From: JBALVT01 sp045110675
Lineage (GTDB): Bacteria > Pseudomonadota > Gammaproteobacteria > Pseudomonadales > Halieaceae
DNA length: 64,000 bases
Direction of reading: 5' to 3'
Assembly (NCBI GenBank): GCA_045110675.1
Contig: JBGCGJ010000011.1
Location: 1-64,000 of the forward strand
Part shown: positions 27,253 through 36,501 of the stretch, piece after piece
Layout: every line of letters starts with the position of its first letter
How positions within the stretch are numbered: the stretch's first letter is position 1
Notes under the pieces: model-generated
The model's database searches: none
Told to the model about the DNA's origin: nothing
The model's input: only the letters and a program-made list of their open reading frames with translations
Position numbers and translations under genes: made by a program

Positions 27253-30114
27253 TCAAGACTCCCAGCTTATTTGCGCTAAAAATTGTGCCGTCACTTCGCG
27301 CTTGCGCGCCGCTATGACTTCAGGTGATTCGACGACGACAACTTCATCAGGAGTGATTTTAAAGATTGCTTGGCCCTTGGAAATAATCACTCCGTCGGAA
27401 TCCACCAATACCTTGTCCACGGTTCCCGAAAATGGCGCGTAGACCTTGTTGAACATTTTCATGACTTCGACAATAAACAGTGGATCGCCCGCATTGAAAT
27501 GGTCGCCCTCTTTTACGTAGGGTTCGTGATCAGGTGTTTCACGCGCGTAAAACATGCCGCCACTTTCGGTCAGTATTTCATCGGATTTAGCCACCGGTGG
27601 TGGCACCAGAACTTTGGCCATTTTGTCCTGCAGCGCAACATCGGACAGGTGCTCCGGAATGTGGATACTCAAGTCCGCGTTGACCGTTAAATTGAAGAAC
27701 CCGGTAGCTTCGGCAATGCTCGGCAGCACAGCCAGAATATCAATGCCAGCCTGAAATCCGCGGTGAGCGGCTTTAATCTGTAGCCAAAGTTGATCGGCAA
27801 TGCCAGTTGGAACCTCGTCACCGGCAAGTAGCGACTGCAGCTCTATCCAATCTTCAGCATCAAGTCGGTTGCCCAGTTCATCATAAAAATCTACCGCCTG
27901 TGCGAGTATTTCGTGATCATGATCCCAAATCATATTGGCTGCCGGAGCGCCCGGTACATAATCCATATTCAAAAAATGATAGGTATCGGCCAGCAGAGCA
28001 ATTGGATTTTCATTCCAGGTGATTTTCCCGTCTATTAGGGTATAGCTGTCTCTGTTGGTACTGAGCCAGCCACTGAGTATATGTGGCTGTTCTAGAAGCA
28101 GTTCCATAGGACGCAGCAGAAGACTCTTCTTCAGCTCAATAGCCTGCCCTAAATCCTTCGCTGCATCAGCAGACTCGGTTTTCGCAGCCTCCACGGCGAT
28201 TTGCGCCCAGGCGTACTCCAGGTCGATTCCGTTTGCCTGTTGCTTGAGCTCACCCACGGCTGTCAGGTAGGGAACGATAAAGCGAGTGGTCGGCCTGGCA
28301 TTGATATTCTGGCCGATGAACCAATTCACCAAACCGTAGTGAAACTCGAGATTGGTGGCCAGATCCTTGCCTGTCATGCGCGTCTGCCTAATCGTCTCAG
28401 CCATGCGCTCGTAGGTTTCAAGCCGGGAGTCGCCAATGGTTAGCAGCAGTGCAATATTGGAGTCGTAGGCACCGGCCAATGTGTACTTCATAAACACATC
28501 GGTATCGGGATTGTGCAAGCTAATACCCTGGTCGTCGCGAATTTCGCCTTCCAGTGCGTCGCTCCAATACTCTATGACACCGCCAGCGCTGGGTTGAAGT
28601 GCCTGGTTGGTGGCATTCAAGCGCGCCTCAACGCTATCGTTGTGACGCAACAATCGCGTCGGTTTGGGCAGCTTTTTCCCGTGTGCCGCAAGTAATACCA
28701 TTGCCTCAACCAGAGACTCGACAACAAAGCTCTGATCGGGGTTGTCTGGATTGGAAAACTCCAGGCTGTAGCACAATTCAGTGACTCTATGCTCCACTTG
28801 AATTCGCGTATTCATTTCCATGAAAAAGTGTTTATCTCTATCGACGATACACTCGAAGGTAGAAACTGAGTCGAGACCTACCGCCTGGCCAAACCTTGCG
28901 GATTCCTCCTCCATTGCCTCAAGCGTCACAATATCTTGCGCGAGTACTTTTGCCTCCTGTTCCATGCCGCTGGCTTGCGCCTGGGCAAGTGCTGCCTGGA
29001 GTGATTCGACCGTCACAGATACTTCCAAAAGTTTCTGCTCGTGCATTTGCAAGGAGCAGTCGCGGCCACCCATGGCCATGCTCCACTCCCCGTTCCCGAT
29101 TACTTGTATTTCCTGGTGTCGCGTTGTTTCGATATTCAGCTCGACCAGTACATTCTTGTTGTCGCCAACGCCAGTGGTTTTAACTTCGTTAAGAATCTCT
29201 CTTACCATTTCCGGCGTGCGCGCAGCCGCCTGCTTCACTTTTTCTTCTGCACTGCCTTCGTAGGAATCAGGAGCCGGCAATATTCTCTGCCCCTTGCCTC
29301 CACCGCCGCTAATCGCCTTAAGACGGATACGATTGCTGGGGTATTCGTCGTACATCTTGACGACGGCTTCCGTCAATGTTTCGCCAAGCTCCTCGACAGT
29401 GTAAAGATCAACGCCTTTTGCATAGGATGCTGCTAATACAATATCAGCTTTATCCTCAAGGCTGACTGCGTCATCAGCTAAGCTCGCCTCATCGACCTGA
29501 AGCTGGTGTTCGTTGACCAGCGCAGTTAACGCAGCAGCGTCCGGATGCTTTTTTAACAGGGTGAGTGCGGTACCATTGTCGATACCGGGTGTGACTGAGA
29601 CGCCGATACTTAGCGCGGTTCTTTTGGCCTCGTCTTTCAATCCCGCATCGTGAACAGTCTTAGAGCACGGTCCGATAAAATTAAGGCCCGCACCCTCCAT
29701 GGCCGCCACCATGGTTTCGTCTTCGGCCATAAATCCGTAGCCGGTGAAAATCGCGTTGTAGTCATTTTCCGCGGCGATACTGATGATCTGTTCAATCCGC
29801 TGATCCCGCTCTTCTTTGTTTGCGCCACTGTAATCCGGGACTCGATGCACGCGTTCAGGATTGGTAAGCGTCCGCAATTCTGGCGCGAGCGCATCCTGAT
29901 AAACAATAGAATCCTTTTCGGACAACAAAATCCCAAAGTGGTCTATCCCCATCTCTGCAAAGACATCCATCGCCTCTTTTCGAATCGGGCCACGACAGAT
30001 AATTAACGGACGCAAGTGTGTGCAATCAAACTGTGCTACCCATTCAGCTGGGCGCCGACCGAGACGTCTATCACGATGGATTAGTGGGTTGCGCAAATAG
30101 TGTTCGTTGGACAC
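27253..30114 (-). CDS. Atypical acyl-CoA carboxylase alpha subunit (biotin carboxylase plus biotin carrier)
   Basis: 953 residues, longer than usual alpha subunits (about 660-700). The biotin carboxylase fold is recognisable but divergent: LIICRGPIRKEAM replaces the usual LIANRGEIACR, FTGYGFMAEDE replaces HPGYGFLSENA. The glycine loop SGGGGKGQRI, TRHQEIQVIGNG, GGRDCSLQMHEQK and MEMNTRIQVEHRVTE are kept. An extra segment of about 70 residues (roughly 175-245) precedes the glycine loop. The middle part is long and helical; the C-terminal biotinyl domain has VEVMKMF with biotin-Lys 886. Its partner is the carboxyltransferase upstream. Propionyl-CoA is the likely substrate from context; not proven. 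Confidence 0.85.
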   Translation of the reverse strand: MSNEHYLRNPLIHRDRRLGRRPAEWVAQFDCTHLRPLIICRGPIRKEAMDVFAEMGIDHFGILLSEKDSIVYQDALAPELRTLTNPERVHRVPDYSGANKEERDQRIEQIISIAAENDYNAIFTGYGFMAEDETMVAAMEGAGLNFIGPCSKTVHDAGLKDEAKRTALSIGVSVTPGIDNGTALTLLKKHPDAAALTALVNEHQLQVDEASLADDAVSLEDKADIVLAASYAKGVDLYTVEELGETLTEAVVKMYDEYPSNRIRLKAISGGGGKGQRILPAPDSYEGSAEEKVKQAAARTPEMVREILNEVKTTGVGDNKNVLVELNIETTRHQEIQVIGNGEWSMAMGGRDCSLQMHEQKLLEVSVTVESLQAALAQAQASGMEQEAKVLAQDIVTLEAMEEESARFGQAVGLDSVSTFECIVDRDKHFFMEMNTRIQVEHRVTELCYSLEFSNPDNPDQSFVVESLVEAMVLLAAHGKKLPKPTRLLRHNDSVEARLNATNQALQPSAGGVIEYWSDALEGEIRDDQGISLHNPDTDVFMKYTLAGAYDSNIALLLTIGDSRLETYERMAETIRQTRMTGKDLATNLEFHYGLVNWFIGQNINARPTTRFIVPYLTAVGELKQQANGIDLEYAWAQIAVEAAKTESADAAKDLGQAIELKKSLLLRPMELLLEQPHILSGWLSTNRDSYTLIDGKITWNENPIALLADTYHFLNMDYVPGAPAANMIWDHDHEILAQAVDFYDELGNRLDAEDWIELQSLLAGDEVPTGIADQLWLQIKAAHRGFQAGIDILAVLPSIAEATGFFNLTVNADLSIHIPEHLSDVALQDKMAKVLVPPPVAKSDEILTESGGMFYARETPDHEPYVKEGDHFNAGDPLFIVEVMKMFNKVYAPFSGTVDKVLVDSDGVIISKGQAIFKITPDEVVVVESPEVIAARKREVTAQFLAQISWES

Positions 30115-30176
30115 GCGTTCGTTCCTCAGTAATTAAATTTAACAACGGGTATGAGACAGAGTCGAAAAACGGATGA

Positions 30177-31910
30177 TCAGTGAAACTCTCTCTGTACAGA
30201 CTGCATTGGACCAGGCTCATAATGGCGGATATGAAAATCCATATGCTCGGCCAATACCTGACGTAAATCAGAAGGCATTACAATTTGAGATATAGAACCC
30301 AGACTCAAAGCTTCGTTGGGGTTCATCAGCTCGCGCTCATACCTCTGCACGAGAAGCTGCTCCTCGGCCTTAACCCAATCTGCTACCAGTTGCTCGGCGG
30401 CTTTAGCTGCTTCGTCAGCAGATAATCCAGCGGCGATCTGCGCCTGGGTTTCGTCAGCGGTTTTGCTTTTTATGGTTCCTCGGATCTTCTTCAGCTCTTC
30501 CTTGTAGACATACTCGACACCCGCTGGCCCCATCACAGCGACACGGGTAGTAGGCAGTGCCACGACGAAATCCGCACCCGTTGGGTAGTTGTTATAGGAG
30601 GCATAAGCTCCACCAAAGGCGTTGCGCACTAAGACAAGGAAGCGCGGTGTGCGCAGGTCTACAATCGCATCTAACATCGCCCTTCCCGCTTGCACTATGC
30701 CTCGACTCTCCTGCTCTTTGCCCGGGAGGAACCCTGTTGTGTCTTCGAGAAAAATAATGGGGATATTGTAGAGATTGCAAAAGCGTATAAATCGGGCGTT
30801 TTTGTAGGCTGCGTCAATATCGATCTGCCCGGAAGACACGGCTGAATTGTTTGCTACGAAGCCGATCACATTGCCACCCATTCGGCCCAGGGCGGTAATG
30901 GTGTTTCGCGCGCGTTCGGGTTGGATTTCGAGAAAATCACCGTGATCACAAAGCTGTTGGATCAGAATGCTGATGTCGATCGGTGTATTGAAACCAGTAG
31001 GCGAGTTGAAAGCTTTCTTTAATAGAATATCAATGTCCCAGGTCTTGCGATCAATTGGATCAGACGAAGCTTGAAAAGGAGCGAGCTCGCCGTTGTAACT
31101 CGGTAGGTAGTTGAGCAGTTCACGCACCTTTTTCAGCGCAGCAACTTCATCGGGAACCACAAAGTCGGTAACACCACTCTGGCTGTGGACGTTCGGCCCA
31201 CCGAGCTCATCCGGCGTTACATCTTCTCCGAGGACCGACTTAACAACGCCCGGTCCGGTCAAGCCGAAAAAGGTTTCGTTGGGTTGGATCAAAAAGCTGC
31301 CTTGGCGGGGAAGATAGGAGCCACCGCCCGCGTTGAAACCAAACATACACATGATGCTGGGAACCATTCCGCTGATTTTTCGCAGCGCAGTGAAGGCATC
31401 GGCGTATCCATCCAATCCACCCACACCAGCAGGTATAAATGCGCCCGCCGAATCGTTGAGGCCAACGACGGGTATCTTGCGCTTGGCCGCAAGCTCAAAC
31501 AGCTTGGCCAGTTTCTTGCCATTGGTGGCGTCCATAGAGCCGGCTCGGACGGTAAAGTCGTGGCCGTAGAGGGCAACGTCTCTGCCGTTGACCCGGATCA
31601 GAGCGGTTACCAGTGAGGCACCATCCAGATTGGGGCCCCAATTTTGAAACAGGATTTTCGGTGCTTCGTCAGCCAGGCACTCTATCCGCTCCCAGATTGT
31701 CATGCGCTTCTTTTGATGCTGCCGTTGTGTGCTTTTTACCCCGGCCGCGCGATAGGGGCGCTGTTGAAGCTCCCATCCAGACTTTAGTGATGTTTCGTAA
31801 AGGCCGGGCTCAGAAGCAATTGCACCGGGAACACTGAGTTCGTGTTCATCATGCTCTGCGAAAGGATTGACAAGTGTGGCGATTGAATTACTGGGTGATT
31901 TTGTACTCAT
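30177..31910 (-). CDS. Acyl-CoA carboxylase carboxyltransferase (beta) subunit
   Basis: 577 residues with the two-lobed crotonase-type carboxyltransferase fold: GGLDGYADAFTALRKISG, GFNAGGGSYLPRQGSFL, FFGLTGPGVVKSVLGEDVT, then the second lobe IGFVANNSAVSSGQIDIDAA and FLEDTTGFLPGKEQESRG. It transfers CO2 from biotin to an acyl-CoA. It is first in the operon with epimerase and mutase, so propionyl-CoA is the likely substrate. The frame is open to 31991, but the ATG at 31910 (MSTKSPSNS) has GGAG just upstream. It is divergent from ordinary PccB, like its alpha partner. Confidence 0.88.
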   Translation of the reverse strand: MSTKSPSNSIATLVNPFAEHDEHELSVPGAIASEPGLYETSLKSGWELQQRPYRAAGVKSTQRQHQKKRMTIWERIECLADEAPKILFQNWGPNLDGASLVTALIRVNGRDVALYGHDFTVRAGSMDATNGKKLAKLFELAAKRKIPVVGLNDSAGAFIPAGVGGLDGYADAFTALRKISGMVPSIMCMFGFNAGGGSYLPRQGSFLIQPNETFFGLTGPGVVKSVLGEDVTPDELGGPNVHSQSGVTDFVVPDEVAALKKVRELLNYLPSYNGELAPFQASSDPIDRKTWDIDILLKKAFNSPTGFNTPIDISILIQQLCDHGDFLEIQPERARNTITALGRMGGNVIGFVANNSAVSSGQIDIDAAYKNARFIRFCNLYNIPIIFLEDTTGFLPGKEQESRGIVQAGRAMLDAIVDLRTPRFLVLVRNAFGGAYASYNNYPTGADFVVALPTTRVAVMGPAGVEYVYKEELKKIRGTIKSKTADETQAQIAAGLSADEAAKAAEQLVADWVKAEEQLLVQRYERELMNPNEALSLGSISQIVMPSDLRQVLAEHMDFHIRHYEPGPMQSVQREFH

Positions 31911-32224
31911 ATACTCCGGTCCATGGTCCGTCGATTTAGTAGCCCGCTGGGAAGGGTGTCTTATCTGTTTATTCAGCGCCCGAGGCGCCACCGTATTGCA
32001 TCTTTTGACGGGCGGGCTTAGGATGCAAACCGACCCAAAAATTGGCGAGTTACCTTAATTCGATTGACGTTAAAAGTCAATTCAGATTGTTTCTTCCTGT
32101 TCGAGAAAAAAGCGCATATTGGAGGCTCTGTCCGGGGCTGACTTAGAGTTTGCGTAATATTTCGGCCTAATATCTACGAATATATGCAATGTCAACATAC
32201 CAATAACCCACCCAGTGACCGTCG
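31911..32224. promoter_or_regulatory. Divergent control region between the propionyl-CoA operon and pabB
   Basis: 314 bases with no supportable gene. At 32063-32081 there is an inverted repeat ATTGAC-N7-GTCAAT, of operator shape, about 150 bases from either start. A G+C-rich hairpin GCGCC-CGA-GGCGC lies near 31977-31989. No cobalamin riboswitch conserved box was seen. Confidence 0.45.
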
Positions 32225-33625
32225 TTGGAGTACACCTTGAGGTCCAGTGCCAATAAAACCCTTTATCTTGAAGAGTTGCCTTATCGTCCAGACAGCTGCG
32301 AGCTGTTTGAACGGATAAAAGATTTGCCCTTTGCCGCCATGCTCGACAGCAGCTACCCCCGAGCGACTAGCGGGCGCTACGATATTCTGGTCGCAGATCC
32401 GGTGGACCAAAATTTGCCCGAATTGAGCTATGGTGCATCAGAAGCTCAATGCAGCGAATACTACACGGCGCTGGGACAGTTTCATCAAGATAGATACGCC
32501 CGTATAGGGCCTGCGGCTCAAGACATCCCCTTCTGTGGCGGTCTGCTGGGTTACCTGGGTTATGACAGTGGCCTGGGGTTGCATAAAGTGCCGCCTAAAC
32601 GGGTTGAGAAACAGAGCATGCTACCCTCCGTAGGAATGCACGCCTACGATTGGTGTGTCGTTCAGGATCACGTTTTACGCAGAGCGGTATTTGTCGCGCA
32701 GCCCGAGGTGGGTGCCAGAGCACGAAGGGACCTGCTGAAGTGTCTTCGAACTCCTGGCAATCCTGCGACAGAAGAGTTTGTTTTAAGCGATTACTTCACC
32801 TCAAGCAGCAGCCAGGATGAGTATCGGAGAGCTTTTGAACGCATTCAGGGCTACATACAAGCCGGAGATTGCTATCAGGTGAATCTCGCCCAATGTTTTC
32901 GCGCACCTTATAGCGGAGATCCCTGGTCTGCTTACAAAAAACTGCGCTCGATCGCATCCGCACCGTACTCTGGCTATATCGACCTGGAGGATGATGGCGC
33001 GGTGATGAGCCTCTCTCCTGAGCGATTCATTACACTGCACGGTCACCACGTTGAGACTGCACCTATTAAAGGCACACGTCCCAGGTATAGCGATAGGAAA
33101 ACCGACCAGCTCGCCGCAAGTGAGTTACAAAACTCCGAGAAAGATCGCGCTGAGAATTTAATGATCGTGGATTTACTGAGAAATGATTTGGGTCGTAACT
33201 GCGTTCCAGGCAGCATTCACGTAGACAAACTTTTCGAATTGCAGAGCTTCCCGACGGTTCACCATCTTGTCAGTACCATCAGCGGTGAATTACGCGACGA
33301 CGTTAAGGTCACCGACTTGTTGCGAGATAGTTTTCCCGGCGGATCTATTACCGGCGCACCAAAACGCAGGGCGATGGAAATCATTGCAGAGCTGGAGCCT
33401 GATCCACGCCAGGTTTACTGCGGCTCACTACTTTACATTAGTGCCGATGGACGAATGGACAGCAACATCGCCATTCGAACTTTGTTGTGCAATAACGGCG
33501 AAGTGCGTTGCTGGGGGGGCGGAGGTATTATCTCAGAGTCCCAGTGGCAGCATGAGTATCAGGAAACCTATGACAAGGTGGGTCGTTTCCTGTCAGCACT
33601 GGAAACGACGCTTCCAGAGGATTAA
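32225..33625 (+). CDS. pabB: Aminodeoxychorismate synthase component I
   Basis: PabB (466 residues) converts chorismate and ammonia to aminodeoxychorismate for folate. Chorismate-binding motifs are visible: IQAGDCYQVNLAQCFRAPYS, APIKGTRPRYSDRKTD, MIVDLLRNDLGRNCVPGS, and GGSITGAPKRRAMEIIAELE. The PIKGT motif (rather than PIAGT) is typical of PabB-type enzymes that form a covalent intermediate. The first possible start after the in-frame stop is a TTG at 32225; no better ATG exists, so the exact N-terminus is uncertain. Confidence 0.93.
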   Translation: MEYTLRSSANKTLYLEELPYRPDSCELFERIKDLPFAAMLDSSYPRATSGRYDILVADPVDQNLPELSYGASEAQCSEYYTALGQFHQDRYARIGPAAQDIPFCGGLLGYLGYDSGLGLHKVPPKRVEKQSMLPSVGMHAYDWCVVQDHVLRRAVFVAQPEVGARARRDLLKCLRTPGNPATEEFVLSDYFTSSSSQDEYRRAFERIQGYIQAGDCYQVNLAQCFRAPYSGDPWSAYKKLRSIASAPYSGYIDLEDDGAVMSLSPERFITLHGHHVETAPIKGTRPRYSDRKTDQLAASELQNSEKDRAENLMIVDLLRNDLGRNCVPGSIHVDKLFELQSFPTVHHLVSTISGELRDDVKVTDLLRDSFPGGSITGAPKRRAMEIIAELEPDPRQVYCGSLLYISADGRMDSNIAIRTLLCNNGEVRCWGGGGIISESQWQHEYQETYDKVGRFLSALETTLPED

Positions 33626-33646
33626 ACCTGCTCCGAAATGCGCGGC

Positions 33647-34264
33647 TTATAAACTGAGGTTTCGCTCGCTCGCCGCAAGAAACAATCGCTTCAGGTCATC
33701 GTATTCCTGTACCGACTGAAATTGTGGGAACTCATCGACAACGTTCTGGGGTGCGTGAAACAGAATGCCAACATCCGCTTCACTTAGCATGGTGGTGTCG
33801 TTGTAGGAGTCCCCCGCCGCTATCACCTTGTACTTCAGGCTGTGAAAGGCTTTTACCGATTCGCGTTTGGGATCAGCTTGGCGCAATTTGTAATCGACGA
33901 CAGCGCCGCTGTCATCGGTGATCAGACGATGGCAGAAAAGCGTAGGCCAACCGAGCTGTCGCATCAAAGGCTGGGAAAACTCGTAGAAGGTATCCGACAG
34001 GATAATCACCTGAAAGCGTTCGCGCAGCCAGTCGACAAACTCTATGGCCCCCGGCAGGGGTTCCAGGGTGGCAATCACCTGCTGAATATCATTTATCTTC
34101 AAATTGTGCTGTTCTAACAAGCCCAGACGCTGGCGCATCAAGACATCGTAATCGGGTATATCACGAGTGGTCGCACGCAATTCATCGATTCCTGTGCGTT
34201 TAGCAAACTCAATCCAGATTTCAGGTACAAGGACTCCTTCAAGGTCCAGGCAGGCCAATTCCAC
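33647..34264 (-). CDS. thrH: Phosphoserine/homoserine phosphotransferase ThrH
   Basis: A 205-residue HAD-family enzyme. In Pseudomonas ThrH dephosphorylates phosphoserine and can transfer the phosphate to homoserine. The nucleophile motif is CLDLEGVLVPE, motif II is VIILSDTFYEFSQP and motif III is AAGDSYNDTTMLSEA. The sequence is close to Pseudomonas ThrH along its length. It faces pabB tail to tail with only 21 bases between. Confidence 0.93.
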   Translation of the reverse strand: MELACLDLEGVLVPEIWIEFAKRTGIDELRATTRDIPDYDVLMRQRLGLLEQHNLKINDIQQVIATLEPLPGAIEFVDWLRERFQVIILSDTFYEFSQPLMRQLGWPTLFCHRLITDDSGAVVDYKLRQADPKRESVKAFHSLKYKVIAAGDSYNDTTMLSEADVGILFHAPQNVVDEFPQFQSVQEYDDLKRLFLAASERNLSL

Positions 34265-34353
34265 GTGTTCAGACTCCTTTTTTGTGGGCGCGTAGCGATA
34301 AAGCGGGACAATCTAACCACTTGCGGATGCGGGCACAAGCCCCGGGGAGAAAT

Positions 34354-35328
34354 TTAGAGTACGGGAAGTTCCAAGTGGGAAAAGAGTTCGTCCAGTTCGG
34401 CCTTGCTGTGTTTCATGAAAGCTTCTGAGACGAGATCACGAGTGAGGTGTGGCGCAAAATTTTCGATGAAGTCGTACATGTAGCCGCGCAGAAAGGTACC
34501 TTTGCGGCAGCCAATTTTAGTGATGCTGCTGGAGAAAAGATGACTGGCATCGAGCGATACCATGTCACTATCGGTCTCTGCGTCATAGGCCATACCTGCC
34601 ACGATACCAATTCCAAGTCCCAATCGGACATAGGTTTTAATAACATCCGCATCAGCGGCGGTGAAAACCACTTTCGGAATCAGACCTTTTTCAATAAACG
34701 CTTCATCCAGTTTGGATCTACCTGTGAATCCGAAAACATAGGTTACGATGGGATGCGCTGCGACATCTTCCAGGGTCAATTTTGAAACCTGTGCCAGCGG
34801 GTGGTTACGGGGCACCAAAACACAGCGGTTCCAGCGATAACACGGCATCATGACCAGATCGCTAAACAACTCCAGAGCCTCGGTGGCAATGGCGAAATCT
34901 ACGGTACCATCGGCAGCCATTTCGGATATTTGCATCGGTGTGCCCTGGTGCATATGCAAAGATACATCGGGGTAGCGATCTATAAAGCTGCGGATAGTGT
35001 CCGGCAGCGCATAGCGAGCCTGGGTGTGTGTCGTCGCCAGCGAAAGGCTGCCCTTTTTCTCGTTAGAGTATTCCTGAGCGACCTGCTTAATACTTTCGAC
35101 TTTTCGAAGTATCTCTCCGGCGGTTTTTAGGATCGCCTCACCGGCAGGTGTGATGTGCGTTAAATGCTTCCCGCTGCGTGAGAAAACCTCTACGCCCAGC
35201 TCATCCTCTAACAATCGGATCTGCTTGCTTATGCCGGGTTGCGAGGTGTAGAGGCTCTGTGCCGTAGCAGATACATTAAGATCGTGATGGGCAACTTCCC
35301 AGATATATCGCAACTGCTGTAGTTTCAT
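34354..35328 (-). CDS. cysB: HTH-type transcriptional regulator CysB
   Basis: LysR-family master activator of sulfate assimilation (324 residues). The winged helix covers residues 1-60 (MKLQQLRYIWEV, SLYTSQPGISKQIRLLEDEL, VFSRSGKHLTHITPAG). The effector domain has the family-specific ATTHTQARYALPDTI and FTAADADVIKTYVRLGLGIG. The open frame adds four residues upstream, but MKLQQLRY at 35328 is the universal CysB start. It is probably autoregulated, as in enteric bacteria. Confidence 0.95.
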   Translation of the reverse strand: MKLQQLRYIWEVAHHDLNVSATAQSLYTSQPGISKQIRLLEDELGVEVFSRSGKHLTHITPAGEAILKTAGEILRKVESIKQVAQEYSNEKKGSLSLATTHTQARYALPDTIRSFIDRYPDVSLHMHQGTPMQISEMAADGTVDFAIATEALELFSDLVMMPCYRWNRCVLVPRNHPLAQVSKLTLEDVAAHPIVTYVFGFTGRSKLDEAFIEKGLIPKVVFTAADADVIKTYVRLGLGIGIVAGMAYDAETDSDMVSLDASHLFSSSITKIGCRKGTFLRGYMYDFIENFAPHLTRDLVSEAFMKHSKAELDELFSHLELPVL

Positions 35329-35435
35329 TCGCGACTCCAAACGCTTTGTGGATATGGCCTAGCGAGTCTTATAAAGAATAGCCATTAAATGGTATTAACG
35401 CCATCATAAAAGGGAATAACCCCAAATACCTGCAC

Positions 35436-36335
35436 TCAGCGATTGGCAACGCCATGGGGAACATGTCCTGTGGCAATATGCGGGCTGGCCGAAGCGCAGT
35501 GAAGTTGCTGGTCGTCAAAGAAAACATCGGCCTGATAGGCCATCAAAAATTCAGTCTTGTCCATTCCGCCCAGAAAAATAGATTCATCGATTCGGATATT
35601 CCAAGCGCGTAAGGTTCGGATTACGCGCTCATGGGCGGGAGCTGATCGCGCGGTGACCAAGGCCGTGCGTATAGGCGATTCAGTGGCCGGAAAGGCCTGC
35701 TGCAAGCGGTGCAACGCGCCCAAAAAGGCTTTGAATGGACCGCCACTTAGCGGCTGATGCGCGGCGGCTTGCTCGCTCGCTGTGAATGCAGCCAAGCCCT
35801 CACTCTTGTATATTTGCTCTGCTTCATCGGAAAAAATAACCGCGTCGCCATCAAAAGCGAACCGCAGCGTTTCAGTGTCCATCCCTCCGCCCTTGTTTGA
35901 GACCAAAGTAGCTGCGGCGACGCCGTGATCCAGTGCGTGGCGCACATCCTCGGCTTCATTGGACAGAAAAAGCTGGCATCCAAAAGCATTGATGTATCGC
36001 CAGGGACTCTCCCCACCGCAAAATGCTGCGCGGCTTATGGTCAGATTGTGATGTTGAATCGAATTGAACACGCGCAATCCTGTGTCGGCACTATTGCGCG
36101 ATAACAGCACAACTTCTACCTGAGCGTTGTCACCCAGTGCTTCATTCATCCGCAACAGTTTGTGGACGACTGGAAACGCCTCACCAGGTTCTAAAGGTTC
36201 ATCTTCACGATCCACCTGATACTGAGAATACGCCTGCAGGCCTTCCTCCTCATACACCCGGTGACTGTCATCCAGATTAAACAAAGCGCGGGAAGAAATA
36301 GCGATAACCAGTTTATCTTCGTTTTCACTGGGCAT
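35436..36335 (-). CDS. 5'-nucleotidase (cytosolic NT5C1-like family)
   Basis: A 299-residue protein of the 5-nucleotidase (PF06189) family, related to animal cytosolic 5'-nucleotidase I. Family hallmarks: AISSRALFNLDDSHRVYEEE at the start, EVVLLSRNSADTGLRVFNSI, FCGGESPWRYINAFGCQLFL, RFAFDGDAVIFSDEAEQIYK and GGMDKTEFLMAYQADVFFDD. It removes phosphate from nucleoside monophosphates. A very strong ribosome binding site, GGAGGT, lies 7 bases before the ATG and inside the overlapping small ORF upstream. Confidence 0.88.
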   Translation of the reverse strand: MPSENEDKLVIAISSRALFNLDDSHRVYEEEGLQAYSQYQVDREDEPLEPGEAFPVVHKLLRMNEALGDNAQVEVVLLSRNSADTGLRVFNSIQHHNLTISRAAFCGGESPWRYINAFGCQLFLSNEAEDVRHALDHGVAAATLVSNKGGGMDTETLRFAFDGDAVIFSDEAEQIYKSEGLAAFTASEQAAAHQPLSGGPFKAFLGALHRLQQAFPATESPIRTALVTARSAPAHERVIRTLRAWNIRIDESIFLGGMDKTEFLMAYQADVFFDDQQLHCASASPHIATGHVPHGVANR

Positions 36336-36468
36336 CAGATGTACCTCCTTTCAAAGAGTCACCAGCAAAGTACTCCTTGGACAATTTGAACACAACCGGG
36401 CTCAGCAGGAGAAGGCGCATTACCGGCCCCAAGGCCCAACCGTTAATTTGTCCTATGAGCTCGGTCAT
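36325..36468 (-). CDS. Small 47-residue ORF overlapping the 5'-nucleotidase start
   Basis: Starting at ATG 36468 with an AAAGGT site about 5 bases upstream, this frame encodes 47 residues: MTELIGQINGWALGPVMRLL continuing through a short hydrophobic stretch (LLLSPVVFKLSKEYFAG) to a polar tail. It ends 11 bases inside the nucleotidase gene and contains that gene's GGAGGT site, so translation would be coupled. I do not recognise the peptide. It might be a small membrane-associated protein or a leader controlling access to the nucleotidase site. Confidence 0.5.
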   Translation of the reverse strand: MTELIGQINGWALGPVMRLLLLSPVVFKLSKEYFAGDSLKGGTSDAQ

Positions 36469-36501
36469 GCACTACCTTTCGCTTTATATGACTGGAATTT
36501 G

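Noticed and set aside
31911..32224. Cobalamin riboswitch before the mutase operon
   Set aside because: The conserved B12-box bases were not found on the minus strand.
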